Shown here: positions 1 through 8,050 of the stretch, piece after piece | How positions within the stretch are numbered: the stretch's first letter is position 1 | Layout of the letters: every line of letters starts with the position of its first letter | Position numbers and translations under genes: made by a program | Source: Arthrobacter sp. ISL-28 | GTDB taxonomy: Bacteria; Actinomycetota; Actinomycetes; Actinomycetales; Micrococcaceae | Reading direction: 5' to 3' | Assembly: GCF_018613875.1 (NCBI RefSeq) | Contig: NZ_JAGGPJ010000046.1 | Coordinates: forward strand, 1-55,196 | Length of the DNA: 55,196 bases | Notes under the pieces: generated by a model | Told to the model about the DNA's origin: nothing | Seen by the model: the letters and a program-made list of their open reading frames with translations, nothing else | Databases searched by the model: none

Positions 1-282
1 GACGCGGTCGCCACGTTCGACCCGGATGCTGTAACAACATCGGTCTTCCTCGTCAACCGGTCACGGACCGAGGAGGCAACGGTAACCATCGACCTGACAG
101 CCCTGAACAGCGTCATCGTTCTGGATGCGCAGACGCTCTCGGACACGGATGTCTACGCCAAGAACACACTCGAAGATCCGGACCGCGTCGGCCTGCACCC
201 GAATAAGAGTGCGGTGGTGCGAAACGGCGTTGTGGAAATCACCCTGCCTCCGGTCTCCTGGACAGCGCTTAACATAGGTTGA
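1..282 (+). CDS. alpha-L-arabinofuranosidase (GH51-like), C-terminal part
   Basis: The window opens inside a gene. Reading from base 1 gives 93 codons and a TGA stop at 280-282. The translated tail (FLVNRS, then a beta-rich stretch ending TLPPVSWTALNIG) resembles the C-terminal beta-sandwich of GH51 alpha-L-arabinofuranosidases, which typically finish with a 'LPP-SW' motif. These enzymes release arabinose from arabinan or arabinoxylan oligosaccharides in the cytoplasm. The catalytic barrel lies outside the window, so the assignment rests on the C-terminal domain only. A beta-sandwich tail of another glycosidase family cannot be excluded. Confidence 0.6.
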   Translation, partial: DAVATFDPDAVTTSVFLVNRSRTEEATVTIDLTALNSVIVLDAQTLSDTDVYAKNTLEDPDRVGLHPNKSAVVRNGVVEITLPPVSWTALNIG

Positions 283-349
283 AATAGCCGCACCGGTCCA
301 TCCGGGCGGCCGGGACGACCTCAAATTCCCCGAGCGCCGAAGGGGGCGA

Positions 350-505
350 TTGAAAGCCAAGCAGCCCAGATTGTCGAAAACTAGGCGGAAGCATCGTCTG
401 ACGCTGCACGACGCCGGCGAGCACACGCAGGCTGAACCGGCGGAGCTGAACCGTGTGCCTCGGATGACGGTGTATCGCGAGCTCCAACGACGCACCACCA
501 GAAGA
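350..505 (+). pseudogene. remnant of a serine resolvase/invertase C-terminus
   Basis: One reading frame keeps about 45 residues that look like the helix-turn-helix tail of a serine recombinase: a 'LHDAGEHTQAE-AEL' stretch followed by 'MTVYRELQR'. In intact resolvases this tail follows the catalytic domain and binds the res site. No catalytic domain precedes it here, there is a stop upstream, and the HTH has unlikely substitutions (for example Pro inside the first helix), so it is debris. It is the first sign that the area downstream of the arabinofuranosidase is a former mobile-element landing zone. Confidence 0.5.
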
Positions 506-1047
506 TCGATATCGGGGCCAACCACTAAGAAGTACCACTTAGCGCCACGGGGCCCCGGCTGAGCCTACGCTTGTGACCCGTAACCGCTTGTTGACCGCCT
601 CCCGAGCGTCACAACCGTGCGCCAGCACCAGCGACGCGGGGATTCCGTCGTGTTGGAAGGCGTCGGGCGTTGTGGCAGTCCGGTGCTCGATACGACGAGG
701 TTCGGGTCATGCCTTCTTCTGTAGTCTCCGTCCATGAGATGTTCGAAGCCCAGCCCATTTCGTGAGTGCGAGTCGGATTCTTGCTGAGCCCAGGAATTTC
801 ATCACAGTGGGCAGTGCGGCGAACGGTGGTGGAAAGGGATTCCCAACGGCCCGAAAGGGCCGTCCCACTCGGATGGGTTGGGGCTCAAAGTGCGCAAAAA
901 AGAGGGCGTGCACAATGTGCACACCTTGGGCTTCGGATTCGGTTGTGTTGTGTCTCGGGACACTTCGGATTCGGTTGTACCGGCATCGGACTGGGCCGGA
1001 CTGGGGATGTTCTCGGGGGAGTGGCGGGTTTTCAAGGGTTGGCGCCC
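506..1047. other. no recognisable gene; one short palindrome
   Basis: No reading frame here has a convincing start, codon pattern or family match. The only structure seen is the perfect inverted repeat GTGCACA-A-TGTGCAC at 908-922, listed separately. The rest appears non-coding. Confidence 0.6.
908..922. repeat. 15-bp perfect palindrome (7+1+7)
   Basis: GTGCACA-A-TGTGCAC is a perfect inverted repeat with a one-base centre. Its layout resembles the 19-base palindrome at 1422-1440, which also has a one-base centre and follows a purine-rich run. It could be a recombinase core site or an operator. No adjacent gene suggests which. Confidence 0.55.
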
Positions 1048-1069
1048 GGTTCGAGTCCCACCTCGGGCA
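1048..1069 (+). other. 3' end of a tRNA gene (T-loop and acceptor strand only)
   Basis: The sequence GGTTCGAGTCCCACCTCGGG followed by CA matches the 3' part of a tRNA gene: T-loop TTCGAGT, 3' T-stem strand CCCAC, acceptor strand CTCGGGC and discriminator A. The 5' side of the T-stem does not pair (CCCGG instead of GTGGG), and no matching GCCCGAG acceptor strand lies upstream, so this is not a functional tRNA. Actinobacterial tRNA-Leu genes have this kind of 3' end. A lone tRNA 3' end next to a terminator is the usual footprint of an integrative element that used a tRNA gene as its attachment site. Confidence 0.5.
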
Positions 1070-1077
1070 CAGCATAT

Positions 1078-1098
1078 CCTCTCGTCAGAGGGGTTTTT
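1078..1098 (+). terminator. rho-independent terminator after the tRNA fragment
   Basis: CCTCT-CGTC-AGAGG followed by GG and five T residues forms a short hairpin with a T-run, as expected directly downstream of a tRNA gene. Its survival with the tRNA 3' end suggests both were carried together. Confidence 0.55.
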
Positions 1099-1421
1099 GC
1101 TTTAACGTGTGTACATAGCTTGTGGTGGCGTCCCTCTGACGCTAGGTTCGCGGGCTGTGGCCTGGCCGCCGCGGTGGCTTATTCAGGTGTGTGGGTGGCG
1201 GGTGCAAGACCCTGGCTAGTGGGCCCTCCGCCTGCTGTGGCTGGGTTTATACGTTTCTTGATCCTGTTCTGTGGGGTCGGTCGGGGGTGGCCAACACCTA
1301 TTCATGGTCCGGGGTTGCGGGCACCACATGACGTCGCCGACTCTGGTCCGAAACTTTTCTTGCAGGGCTCCTCTTAGACGTCACGCGAGCCGTATGAACT
1401 CGGTTTGTCCTGCCAAAGGGG

Positions 1422-1440
1422 GTGTGGACACTGTCCACAC
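1422..1440. repeat. 19-bp perfect palindrome overlapping the left 24-bp repeat
   Basis: GTGTGGACA-C-TGTCCACAC is a perfect inverted repeat with nine-base arms and a one-base centre. Its right arm is part of the 24-base direct repeat shared with 25643-25666, but the left arm is not present at the right-hand copy. Such a site could be a tyrosine-recombinase core or an insertion target. Confidence 0.6.
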
Positions 1441-1453
1441 TTACGTCTGCTTT
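1430..1453 (+). repeat. left copy of a 24-bp direct repeat
   Basis: The 24 bases beginning ACTGTCCACACTTACGTC and ending TGCTTT recur without a mismatch, in the same orientation, at 25643-25666. The flanking bases differ on both sides (C versus T before, A versus T after). A perfect 24-mer by chance within a 55-kb window is very unlikely. It may be an attachment-site core or a footprint of the recombination that brought in the intervening genes. Confidence 0.7.
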
Positions 1454-2155
1454 ATTTGAATGTCCGTGGACGTAGAAGCCTGAGCAATTTTCGATGCGAG
1501 CGGCGGGTAGCGCACTCATTGCGCATGGCAGTCGACCAGGGACCATGAAGATCAGAATGACAAATTGCGAAGGTGACTCCTGGTGGTTCAATAGCGCGGG
1601 GGAGTGGGGCGCCATGACGGCTAACCGGACGGAGTGCCCCGACTTCTGAAACATCGAGTCCTCGACCCGCCAGGCATCCTGGCGGGTCGCGGCCGCTGGT
1701 GGCCTGAGCGATTTCGCCGCGCAGTTTCGCCGAGTACTTAATTCGGAACCTTTAGGGCCGGAAGTACCGACGAGTGATCGGGCCCGATCAAAGGCTAGTT
1801 GCACTGTCGTTTGGGCCGAGTCAGTAGGGTCAGGTTTCCTTCTTCCCAACCCCTTGTCAGAGGAAAGGGATCGAACCTTATTCTGACTACCCCCGTGGTT
1901 GTTTGACGTCAGCTTTAGGTGTGACCTTTCTGGACAGCCCCGAGGCCGCCTGCGGGAGGCTTGGCTGGATGGCTTCGTCGCGCAGTCTGGTCTGAGGACC
2001 TGCGGCGACCGAGCCTGCCTTCCGAGGTAGGTCTCGTGCTTTGCGTTGCTAGGACTTGACTAATTTCGAGAGCTGCGGTTGCGGCTCTGTGCTTTGGCGC
2101 ATGGGGTGGCGTTTTTAGAGCTGTTGTTCTAAGGGATACGTAAAGTGGGTTCGCG

Positions 2156-2650
2156 TCAGCCACGTTCCGCCCTGACAGTGTTGGTGATGCTGCCGACTCC
2201 TTCGACGGTCACTGTGATGGTGTCGCCGTCTTTCAGGAAGAGCAGGGGGTTCCGGCGGCAGCCGACTCCTGGTGGTGTGCCGGTGAGGATAACGTCTCCT
2301 GGTTCCAGAGTGGTGAATTCGGAAATGGTGGCGATGAGTGTGGGGATGCTGTAGATCAGGTGGGAGAGGTCGGATTTTTGGACCACCTCTCCGTTCACTG
2401 TTGTGCTGACGCCGGCCTTGCTGATGTCAGCTTCGGCAGGGGCGACGATGTAAGGGCCGAGCGGGGTGGTGTTGTCCCAGACCTTGCCCTGGAGCCATTG
2501 GTGGGACTTGTTCTGGTAGTCGCGCGTCGTTACGTCATTGGAGACGGAATACCCCAAGATGTGCTCCACGGCGTCGTGTTCGGTGATGCGGCGACCTGTC
2601 TTGCCGATGATGACGGCGAGCTCGCCTTCGAAATCGACCTGGGCGGACTC
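2156..2650 (-). pseudogene. 5'-truncated fumarylacetoacetate hydrolase family gene
   Basis: The minus strand encodes the C-terminal two thirds of an FAH-family hydrolase/isomerase: FEGELAVIIGKTGRRI, a GYSVSNDVTTRDYQ motif, WLQGKVWD, and the family's C-terminal LEPGDVILTGTPPGVG. The N-terminal portion, including the K-x-I-C-G-N-Y motif before the domain, is absent, and the sequence upstream of about 2650 does not resemble the family. It is a paralogue of the intact fumarylpyruvate hydrolase at 27110-27934, not a copy of it. Without the N-terminal third it is unlikely to fold into an active enzyme. Confidence 0.7.
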
Positions 2651-3541
2651 CGCCCCAGACGCGGCTCGCCCCCGTAAGCCTCCCCGCCGAAGTGCAGCGG
2701 GTGCCGGTGTCAGTTCTCGCGGCAGCTGCCCTAGCTGCAGGAGCGGAACCAACCACCGCTGCCGAACGGGTATCAATCGAACCCGTTAAAGCTCGTATTT
2801 GCATTGGGCTTGCCGCATGAGGCCAGCGACGTGCCCGAGGCCAAGTTTCCCGGAACATTGGACAGGGCGTCGATCGAGCATCGTTGCGGCTGCAGGGTTC
2901 TTCGGAAGACGGAAAATTCTATGTTGGCACCAACCCCAGCGGTAGCGACCTCTGCATTGACGTGGGGATTGGGGGCGAAGTCCTCCAGATTCAACTGCTC
3001 CGCCACTTTCGCGGCGGCGCCCTCTTTTGCGAAGAGTTCGCGAGGAATGCATTAGGCGGCAGCGATCTTGCGGGGCCGTGGATGCGGAATTCTCTTGTCT
3101 AGTGACGGCTCAGATCTAACGCCGATAATGGATCTTTCGTCAACCTAAGCGCCAGGAAGGAGCCGGAATTCCCGCTCGGGAAAAACGCCAGAAACCCCCG
3201 CGATTGGACAATGCAGCCCGCGGGGATAGCTTCAGGGCAACACCTCCTGGTGCTACCGCCGCATGCCCGCATAGAGGCGACTGGCGGGACCTTTACGTAT
3301 TTAAGGCGCCAGCGTGAGTACAGCGCGTTTTTGATGACTTCGTCAGGGACGCGATCAACGGCAATCCAGGCAAGTGACAAGGGACGAGGTGTTCAGGAGA
3401 TCTTTGGCCTGTACACCAGCTGCTCGAGGTGGTTCCCGATACTCCGGCAGGTAGACGCACTTGCAGTTTCCGTAGCTGCCTTGCTGACTGCTCCCGCAGC
3501 TAGCCGGCGAAGCAGGGCCGGCGCGGACTCCATGTAGGCGG
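2651..3541. other. unrecognised debris between the FAH fragment and the TetR gene
   Basis: No convincing gene in about 890 bases. Several frames stay open on both strands but none carries a motif I recognise, and none has a good ribosome-binding site. It contains one copy (3111-3141) of an imperfect 31-base repeat also found at 38776-38806. Confidence 0.55.
3111..3141 (+). repeat. 31-bp imperfect repeat, copy 1
   Basis: This stretch, with core CGCCGATAATGGATCTTTCG, matches 38776-38806 at 27 of 31 positions in the same orientation, including 21 of the last 22. Both copies lie in gene debris, which suits ends or footprints of one kind of insertion sequence. No transposase is visible next to either copy. 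Confidence 0.55.
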
Positions 3542-4120
3542 CTAGGGCTTCATCAGCACGTCGATGAACCGCGACAGGCCGCCCGCCACGTCCACTTCCT
3601 TGTCGTAGAGCCACTGCAGCTGCAGGCCGTCGGAAACGGCAACCACCAGTCGGGCCAGTTCCCTGGCGGGCAGGTCGGAGCGTGCCTTACCTGCAGCCTG
3701 ACGACGTTCAATGTCCGTGGCCAGGACGTCCACCAACTCGGCATAACGTTCCTTGAAGAACCCGTGGGAATCATGACCCGGGTCGTTTGCCGTTGCTGAT
3801 GCCACGGCGTACAGCGTGGTGAGCCCGGGTTCGTCTCGGTTCCGCTTAGCGGACCGGATCATCAGGGGCAGCCCTATGCCATCTCCGCCAGCTGCGACGC
3901 CGCGCCGGTCCCTTTCGGCCAGCACCGCAGTAAGCAGCTCCTGCTTGCCCCGGAAGTAGTGGAACAGGGTCGCCTCTTTCACTCCCACCAGCTCGGCCAC
4001 CCGCTTCAGTGCTGTGCCTTCAAAGCCTTCCGTAGCGAAAACGTCGGTGGCCGTCTGGATGATCTGCTCGCGGCGTTCCGCGCCTTTTGCGTACTGACCC
4101 CGTGGCCTTGATGAAGACAT
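3542..4120 (-). CDS. TetR-family transcriptional regulator
   Basis: This 192-residue protein starts at the ATG giving MSSSRPRGQYAKG. A longer in-frame start exists upstream but would run through the operator. The N-terminal helix-turn-helix is clear (RREQIIQTATDVFATEGFEGTALKRVAELVGVKEATLFHYF, roughly residues 15-57), followed by an all-helical ligand-binding domain. TetR proteins repress nearby genes until a small ligand binds. The 23-base inverted repeat 30 bases upstream of this start (4150-4172) is the likely operator. It controls this gene and the divergent transcript, which now consists of a gutted MFS gene and the GH3 beta-glucosidase. The natural inducer is therefore probably a glucoside or its hydrolysis product; this is inferred from position only. 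Confidence 0.85.
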   Translation of the reverse strand: MSSSRPRGQYAKGAERREQIIQTATDVFATEGFEGTALKRVAELVGVKEATLFHYFRGKQELLTAVLAERDRRGVAAGGDGIGLPLMIRSAKRNRDEPGLTTLYAVASATANDPGHDSHGFFKERYAELVDVLATDIERRQAAGKARSDLPARELARLVVAVSDGLQLQWLYDKEVDVAGGLSRFIDVLMKP

Positions 4121-4149
4121 CTGGCCAGTGTATTTCACGGATCCGACAG

Positions 4150-4172
4150 AAAACCTAGTCAGACTCGGTTTT
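4150..4172. promoter_or_regulatory. TetR operator candidate
   Basis: AAAACCTAGTC-A-GACTCGGTTTT is an inverted repeat with 11-base arms and one mismatched pair, centred on A4161. Further partial symmetry (GACAG before, TGTC after) extends it. It lies between the divergent TetR and MFS/GH3 transcripts, the usual position of an autoregulatory TetR operator. Confidence 0.7.
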
Positions 4173-4213
4173 TGTCTGTACGATCTTCTGCAGGACCCCA
4201 CGGAGGGTCATTT

Positions 4214-4476
4214 ATGTCAGGAGGCAAAGTGGCCGTCAAAACAACCACCGGGGAGGACTCGCAGGGGCTGCCCGCCCACGGAACGTAATCCGGCACCGCC
4301 GTTTCATCGGCTCCCGCTCCGGGAACGCCCACCAGAACGCCCTGCGCGTACGTCATCGGCATGCCCATCGCCAGCACTGGCTCGCCATGGGCCTGCCCCA
4401 GTCGCTCGTCCCCGCCGTCGCGGTGCCCGTGATCCCACGTGGCGGCTACCCCGCCCTCTTCATCGCGCCGTCCTAA
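4214..4476 (+). pseudogene. MFS sugar transporter with a large internal deletion
   Basis: An ATG at 4214 preceded by GGAGGG opens a short polar N-terminus (MSGGKVAVKTTTGEDSQG) that stops after 24 codons. About 100 bases later another frame encodes what looks like the end of an MFS transporter: LAMGLPQSLVPAVAVPVI, then GGYPALFI and a stop at 4474-4476. The transmembrane body of roughly 350 codons is missing and the ends are in different frames. It lies between the TetR operator and the GH3 gene, so the ancestral operon was probably transporter plus beta-glucosidase. The MFS call for the tail is from pattern only. Confidence 0.5.
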
Positions 4477-4501
4477 TTACCCGCATCCAAGGAGTTAAGT
4501 A

Positions 4502-7000
4502 ATGAACCCCTCCCTTTCCCATGCCGCCACAGCCGCGGCCGCCGGTTCGCCCGATGCCGAAGCCCGCATCCGCGAACTCGCCGAAAACCTTCCCCTAGAA
4601 CAGCAGATCCAGCTGCTGACGGGTGCCGACGTGTGGGCCACCCACGCGCTTCCCTCCATCGGGCTCTCCCGCGTTGTCCTCTCCGACGGCCCGTCGGGCG
4701 TCCGCGGCGAAGACTTCGACGAACGGCATGACTCAGTCTCACTGCCGTCGTCGTCTGCCCTGTCCGCCACGTGGAGCGTTGAAACAGCCCACCGTTACGG
4801 CCAGGTGCTGGGCCAGGAAGCCCGCCGCAAGGGCGTCCACGCCGTACTGGGCCCCACCGTCAACCTGCACCGCTCCCCGCTGGGCGGCCGGCACTTCGAG
4901 TGCATGAGCGAGGACCCCCGCCTCACGGCAACCCTCGCGGCCGGCTATGTAGCCGGAGTGCAGTCCATGGGTGTCGGTGCCACGCCCAAGCACTACCTCG
5001 CCAACGAAGCCGAAACCGACCGATTCACGGCCGATTCCGTTGTGGACGAGCGCCCGCTGCGCGAGCTGTACCTGGCCGCTTTCGAGGACGCCATCACGGA
5101 GGCCCGCGCCTGGCTGGTCATGAGCTCCTACAACTCCATCAACGGCACCACAGCCAGCGAGAACAAGCTCCTGGAAACGCCGCTGTCCACCGAATGGGGC
5201 TTCGACGGGGTTGTTGTCTCGGACTGGACCGGCGTCCGCTCGGTGGAGGCTGCGAACGCGAACCAGGACCTGGAGATGCCGGGGCCGGTTGGCCACTGGG
5301 GCCCCAAGCTGCTCGCCGCCGTGAACGACGGCCGCGTCAGCCGGTCCGCCATCCTTGAAAAAGTCATCCGCATCCTCCGCCTCGCGGCCCGAGTCGGTTC
5401 CCTCGAAGGCGTCGCCCCTGCCGTGGCTGAACTTCCGGCAGCCCTCAACGCCGCCGCCGTCGCCCGTGAAGTGGCAGTCCGCGGCGCGGTCCTAGTCCGC
5501 AACAGGGACGGCCTGCTGCCATTGGACCCGTCAGCACTCACAAGCGTGGCCGTGAGCGGGCACAACGCAGAGGAGGCCCGCACGCAGGGCGGCGGCAGCG
5601 CCACCGTCATGCCGAAGTACACCGTCTCACCCCTCGAGGGCCTGCGTGAAGCGCTACCCGAAGGCGTTAGCCTGAGCTACGCCCGCGGCGCCAAGGTGGC
5701 CGAAGGGCTGCAGGCCTTCCCACGCACATCCCTGCGCAACCCGGTATCGAACGTTCCCGGCATGCGGGTTACTTTCCTGGCCGAGGACGGCTCGGACATC
5801 TCCGGCGAAGACCGGCTCGCATCGCACCTGATCTGGTTCGGCGTCGGGATCCCGGAAGGCGCCGCAGCCATCCGCATGGAGGCCGACTGGACTGCCTCGA
5901 CGGCGGGAGTGCACCACCTGGGCGTCGGAACGGTGGGCCACATCCGGCTGTCGCTCAAGGGCGATGAGGTGTTCAACGGCGAGATCGAGGACGACACCGA
6001 CGTGCTCGGTGCTGCACTCTTCGACCCGCCCAAGACCGTCCACCCGGTGGAAACCGCTGCAGGCGAATCAGTCCGCATCGAGGCGGTTTACGAGCTGCCC
6101 AAGCAGCGGGTCATCCCGTTTACCGCCATCCTCCTCGGCGAGGAAACCGTATTGGCGGACCCCCAGGCCGAGATCGATGCGGCAGTGGAAGCAGCTAAAA
6201 CCGCTGATGTGGCGATCGTGGTGGTGGGAACAAGTGCCGCCATCGAGTCCGAGGGCTTCGACCGCGAGGACCTGGACCTTCCTGGCTTCCAGAACCAGCT
6301 GGTGGAGGCGGTCGCCGCGGTGAACCCGCGCACCATCGTGGTGGTCAACTCCGGGTCGCCGGTCCTGATGCCATGGCTCGACAAGGTGGGCGCAGTCCTG
6401 CTGGGCTGGTTCGGCGGCCAGGAATTCGGCCGGGCCATCACGGACATCCTGCTGGGCATTGAGGAACCGGGCGGCCGCCTGCCCACCACCTGGCCCGCCG
6501 CGCTCGGGGACGTGCCGGTGCTCAACACCACGCCCGTTGACGGCAAGGTTGTCTACTCCGAAGGCATCCACGTCGGCTACCGGGCCTGGCTCAAGCAGCA
6601 GGCCCAAGGCGGCGCCGCCCCTGCGCTTCCATTTGGCTTCGGCCTGGGCTACACCACGTTCGAACTAGGTGCGCCGCACGCACCACAGTCGGTCCCGGCC
6701 GGCAACGACGTGGTGGTCCACGTTCCCGTCCGCAACACCGGCGCCCGTTCCGGCCGCGAAGTGGTCCAAGTGTACTTGGAGCGGGCGGAGTCAGCGGTTG
6801 AACGCCCCGTCCGCTGGCTGGCAGGCTACGCGGGAACGCACCTTGCTCCGGGCGGCACGGACAGCGTGGCGGTCCGCATTCCGGCACGGTCCTTTGGACA
6901 TTACGACGGCGGCTGGCAGTTCGAACCGGGCACGTTCCGGATCCTGGTGGGTCGCCACGCGGCCGATGACTTCCAGGCCTTGGAGATCGGGATCCGCTAA
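4502..7000 (+). CDS. GH3 beta-glucosidase with PA14-like insert
   Basis: This 832-residue protein is preceded by AAGGAG eight bases before the ATG. The GH3 N-terminal barrel is recognisable by LSDGPSGVRG, the substrate-binding KHY (in GVGATPKHYLANE) and the nucleophile region GVVVSDWTG, which places Asp241 as the nucleophile. The GH3 C-terminal sandwich follows (VAVSGHNAEEARTQGGGSA, later NPRTIVVVNSGSPVLMPW and GWFGGQEFG). Between them, at about residues 395-540, is a PA14-like insertion (WTASTAGVHHLGVGTVG), and the protein ends in a fibronectin-III-like domain. No signal peptide is present, so it acts in the cytoplasm on imported beta-glucosides. Its neighbours are the TetR gene and a dead transporter gene, so any substrate must now enter by another route. 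Confidence 0.92.
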   Translation: MNPSLSHAATAAAAGSPDAEARIRELAENLPLEQQIQLLTGADVWATHALPSIGLSRVVLSDGPSGVRGEDFDERHDSVSLPSSSALSATWSVETAHRYGQVLGQEARRKGVHAVLGPTVNLHRSPLGGRHFECMSEDPRLTATLAAGYVAGVQSMGVGATPKHYLANEAETDRFTADSVVDERPLRELYLAAFEDAITEARAWLVMSSYNSINGTTASENKLLETPLSTEWGFDGVVVSDWTGVRSVEAANANQDLEMPGPVGHWGPKLLAAVNDGRVSRSAILEKVIRILRLAARVGSLEGVAPAVAELPAALNAAAVAREVAVRGAVLVRNRDGLLPLDPSALTSVAVSGHNAEEARTQGGGSATVMPKYTVSPLEGLREALPEGVSLSYARGAKVAEGLQAFPRTSLRNPVSNVPGMRVTFLAEDGSDISGEDRLASHLIWFGVGIPEGAAAIRMEADWTASTAGVHHLGVGTVGHIRLSLKGDEVFNGEIEDDTDVLGAALFDPPKTVHPVETAAGESVRIEAVYELPKQRVIPFTAILLGEETVLADPQAEIDAAVEAAKTADVAIVVVGTSAAIESEGFDREDLDLPGFQNQLVEAVAAVNPRTIVVVNSGSPVLMPWLDKVGAVLLGWFGGQEFGRAITDILLGIEEPGGRLPTTWPAALGDVPVLNTTPVDGKVVYSEGIHVGYRAWLKQQAQGGAAPALPFGFGLGYTTFELGAPHAPQSVPAGNDVVVHVPVRNTGARSGREVVQVYLERAESAVERPVRWLAGYAGTHLAPGGTDSVAVRIPARSFGHYDGGWQFEPGTFRILVGRHAADDFQALEIGIR

Positions 7001-7017
7001 CGCTGCACCCCTGCGAC

Positions 7018-7060
7018 GGCCGGGCTGGCTCCCCTTATCGGGATCCGGCCCGGCCCGCTT
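7018..7060 (+). terminator. probable terminator of the GH3 gene
   Basis: Complementary arms GCCGGGC (7019-7025) and GCCCGGC (7048-7054) lie 18 bases after the GH3 stop, followed by a short T-rich stretch (CTTTGTG). The long loop contains further partial pairing. This is a plausible but not textbook terminator. Confidence 0.45.
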
Positions 7061-7540
7061 TGTGTTCGCAGGCGTACTGTCAGGCGTTGAGAGTGCCAAC
7101 GGGGAACCCGGCCAGCGAGGCAGTGACGTCCTCAAAGGCTGCGCCGTAGCACTGCCGGTAGCTCTCCTGCATGACGTGCCCGAGGTGCGGCCCTGCCGCA
7201 CCACAGTTCGTGTGGTTCCGCAGTTCCTGAACAACGGGCACGCCGGCGTTTTCACACGATGAACGGACGAACCCATCACCCGGTCGAAACGTGCCGCGTC
7301 CCGTGCAGGAAGCCGTAATCGACCATTGCAGGGCGAGCCGATGCGCCGCAGAGAGCAACAAGCCGGTCCTACACCGCCTCATGAGGGCTCCCACGTTCTC
7401 CGTCAAGCTAGGCGGGCGAGGGGCAGGGGAGTGGCCTATTCGCTGTTCCAGATTTGGCCGAGCGTCTGAAAGGCGTGGATGATCACGTAGCTGTCGTGGT
7501 GGAGTTCCTCAGACCTGCTGCGCGGAATCTTCGGGCGGAC
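7061..7540. other. decayed DNA, unidentified coding-like minus-strand frame
   Basis: A minus-strand frame running from about 7406 to 7080 has protein-like composition at its end (VVQELRNHTNCGAAGPHLGH, then ESYRQCYGAAFEDVTASLAGFPVGT). I cannot assign it to a family. It lacks a credible start and ribosome-binding site. I see nothing else in this stretch. Confidence 0.35.
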
Positions 7541-7544
7541 AAAA

Positions 7545-7690
7545 CCGTCGCTTGGAAGATGGCCCACAACCGCAGCTGACCGCCGTGGCGGGAGGTGAAC
7601 GTAACGCCGTCGAGGTCTGTGTTCTCGTAGATCCAAGCCTTGATTGCCGGGGTAGGTTTCGCGTGGTCGGTTGTCTTTCAACGCTGCGGC
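7545..7690 (-). pseudogene. possible RES-domain toxin fragment
   Basis: One minus-strand frame reads WIYENTDLDGVTFTSRHGGQ and then LRLWAIF, which resembles the C-terminal part of RES-domain proteins ('DLDG-x-x-Y/F-x-SRH'). RES toxins degrade NAD and are encoded downstream of an Xre/MbcA-type antitoxin. The N-terminal half is missing and the downstream frame becomes low-complexity Ser/Thr/Arg. The call is supported by the antitoxin-like fragment directly upstream on the same strand (7791-7944), but the match is short. Confidence 0.35.
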
Positions 7691-7790
7691 GTCAAGGGCC
7701 GGCAAACCGGGGCTGAGGATCCGGGCGGAATCCCGTCCGCCCTAACCGGCTGCCCGCAACTGTTGATTTCAACCGTTCAAAACTTACCCG

Positions 7791-7944
7791 TCAACCCCCT
7801 GGTGTGAACGCCCGGGCGACGGCAAGGACCGCCTGTGCCGCACCCTCGACCTGGCCGTCGCGCAGCAGCCGCGCGGGCGGAATGCCGTCCAGCTGGGGAT
7901 TCAGCCTTGGAATCATGCCTGGACCATCGGCCGTGAATCGCGCT
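7791..7944 (-). pseudogene. possible Xre/MbcA/ParS antitoxin C-terminal fragment
   Basis: The minus-strand frame ending at 7791 encodes GMIPRLNPQLDGIPPARLLR, then DGQVEGAAQAVLAVARAF and a stop. It resembles the toxin-binding domain (DUF2384) of Xre/MbcA/ParS antitoxins, where 'L-x-G-x-x-P-x-x-L-L-x-x-G' is characteristic. A stop codon precedes it, so the helix-turn-helix part is lost. It sits immediately upstream of the RES-like fragment on the same strand, the expected operon order. Confidence 0.4.
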
Positions 7945-7973
7945 CACCCGGTAGCAGATATCGGGACCGAAAC

Positions 7974-7987
7974 TTCAAACGATTGAA
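7974..7987. promoter_or_regulatory. LacI-type operator, distal copy
   Basis: TTCAAACGATTGAA is an inverted repeat with one mismatched pair. Its centre lies exactly 21 bases (two helical turns) from the perfect copy at 7995-8008, so two dimers could bind on the same DNA face. It precedes the transporter-LacI-sulfatase operon. Confidence 0.65.
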
Positions 7988-7994
7988 GGTTAGC

Positions 7995-8008
7995 TTCAAA
8001 CGTTTGAA
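7995..8008. promoter_or_regulatory. LacI-type operator, proximal copy
   Basis: TTCAAACGTTTGAA is a perfect 14-base palindrome with the central CG typical of LacI-family operators. It lies 43 bases before the transporter start codon and is the probable target of the LacI protein encoded by the second gene of this operon. Confidence 0.72.
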
Positions 8009-8050
8009 CTGCTTATCGTAGTTTCTAACACGCACTCAACGAGGAGTCTC

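Larger units (their letters stand above)
1099..2155. other. non-coding stretch containing the left 24-bp repeat
   Basis: About 1 kb without a credible gene. Open frames on both strands are short, use rare codon patterns and match no family I know. It contains the 19-base palindrome at 1422-1440 and the left copy of the 24-base repeat at 1430-1453. Nothing else was recognised. Confidence 0.6.

Noticed and set aside
1000..1070. A complete tRNA gene ending at 1069
   Set aside because: The 5' acceptor strand, D-arm and anticodon arm cannot be found, and the T-stem does not pair.
905..1450. CRISPR-like repetition from palindromic elements
   Set aside because: Only two non-identical palindromes, 500 bases apart, with no regular spacers or cas genes.
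4623..4907. Alternative-frame genes inside the GH3 coding region
   Set aside because: Ser/Pro/Ala/Arg-rich translations typical of shifted frames in high-GC DNA; no starts with ribosome-binding sites.
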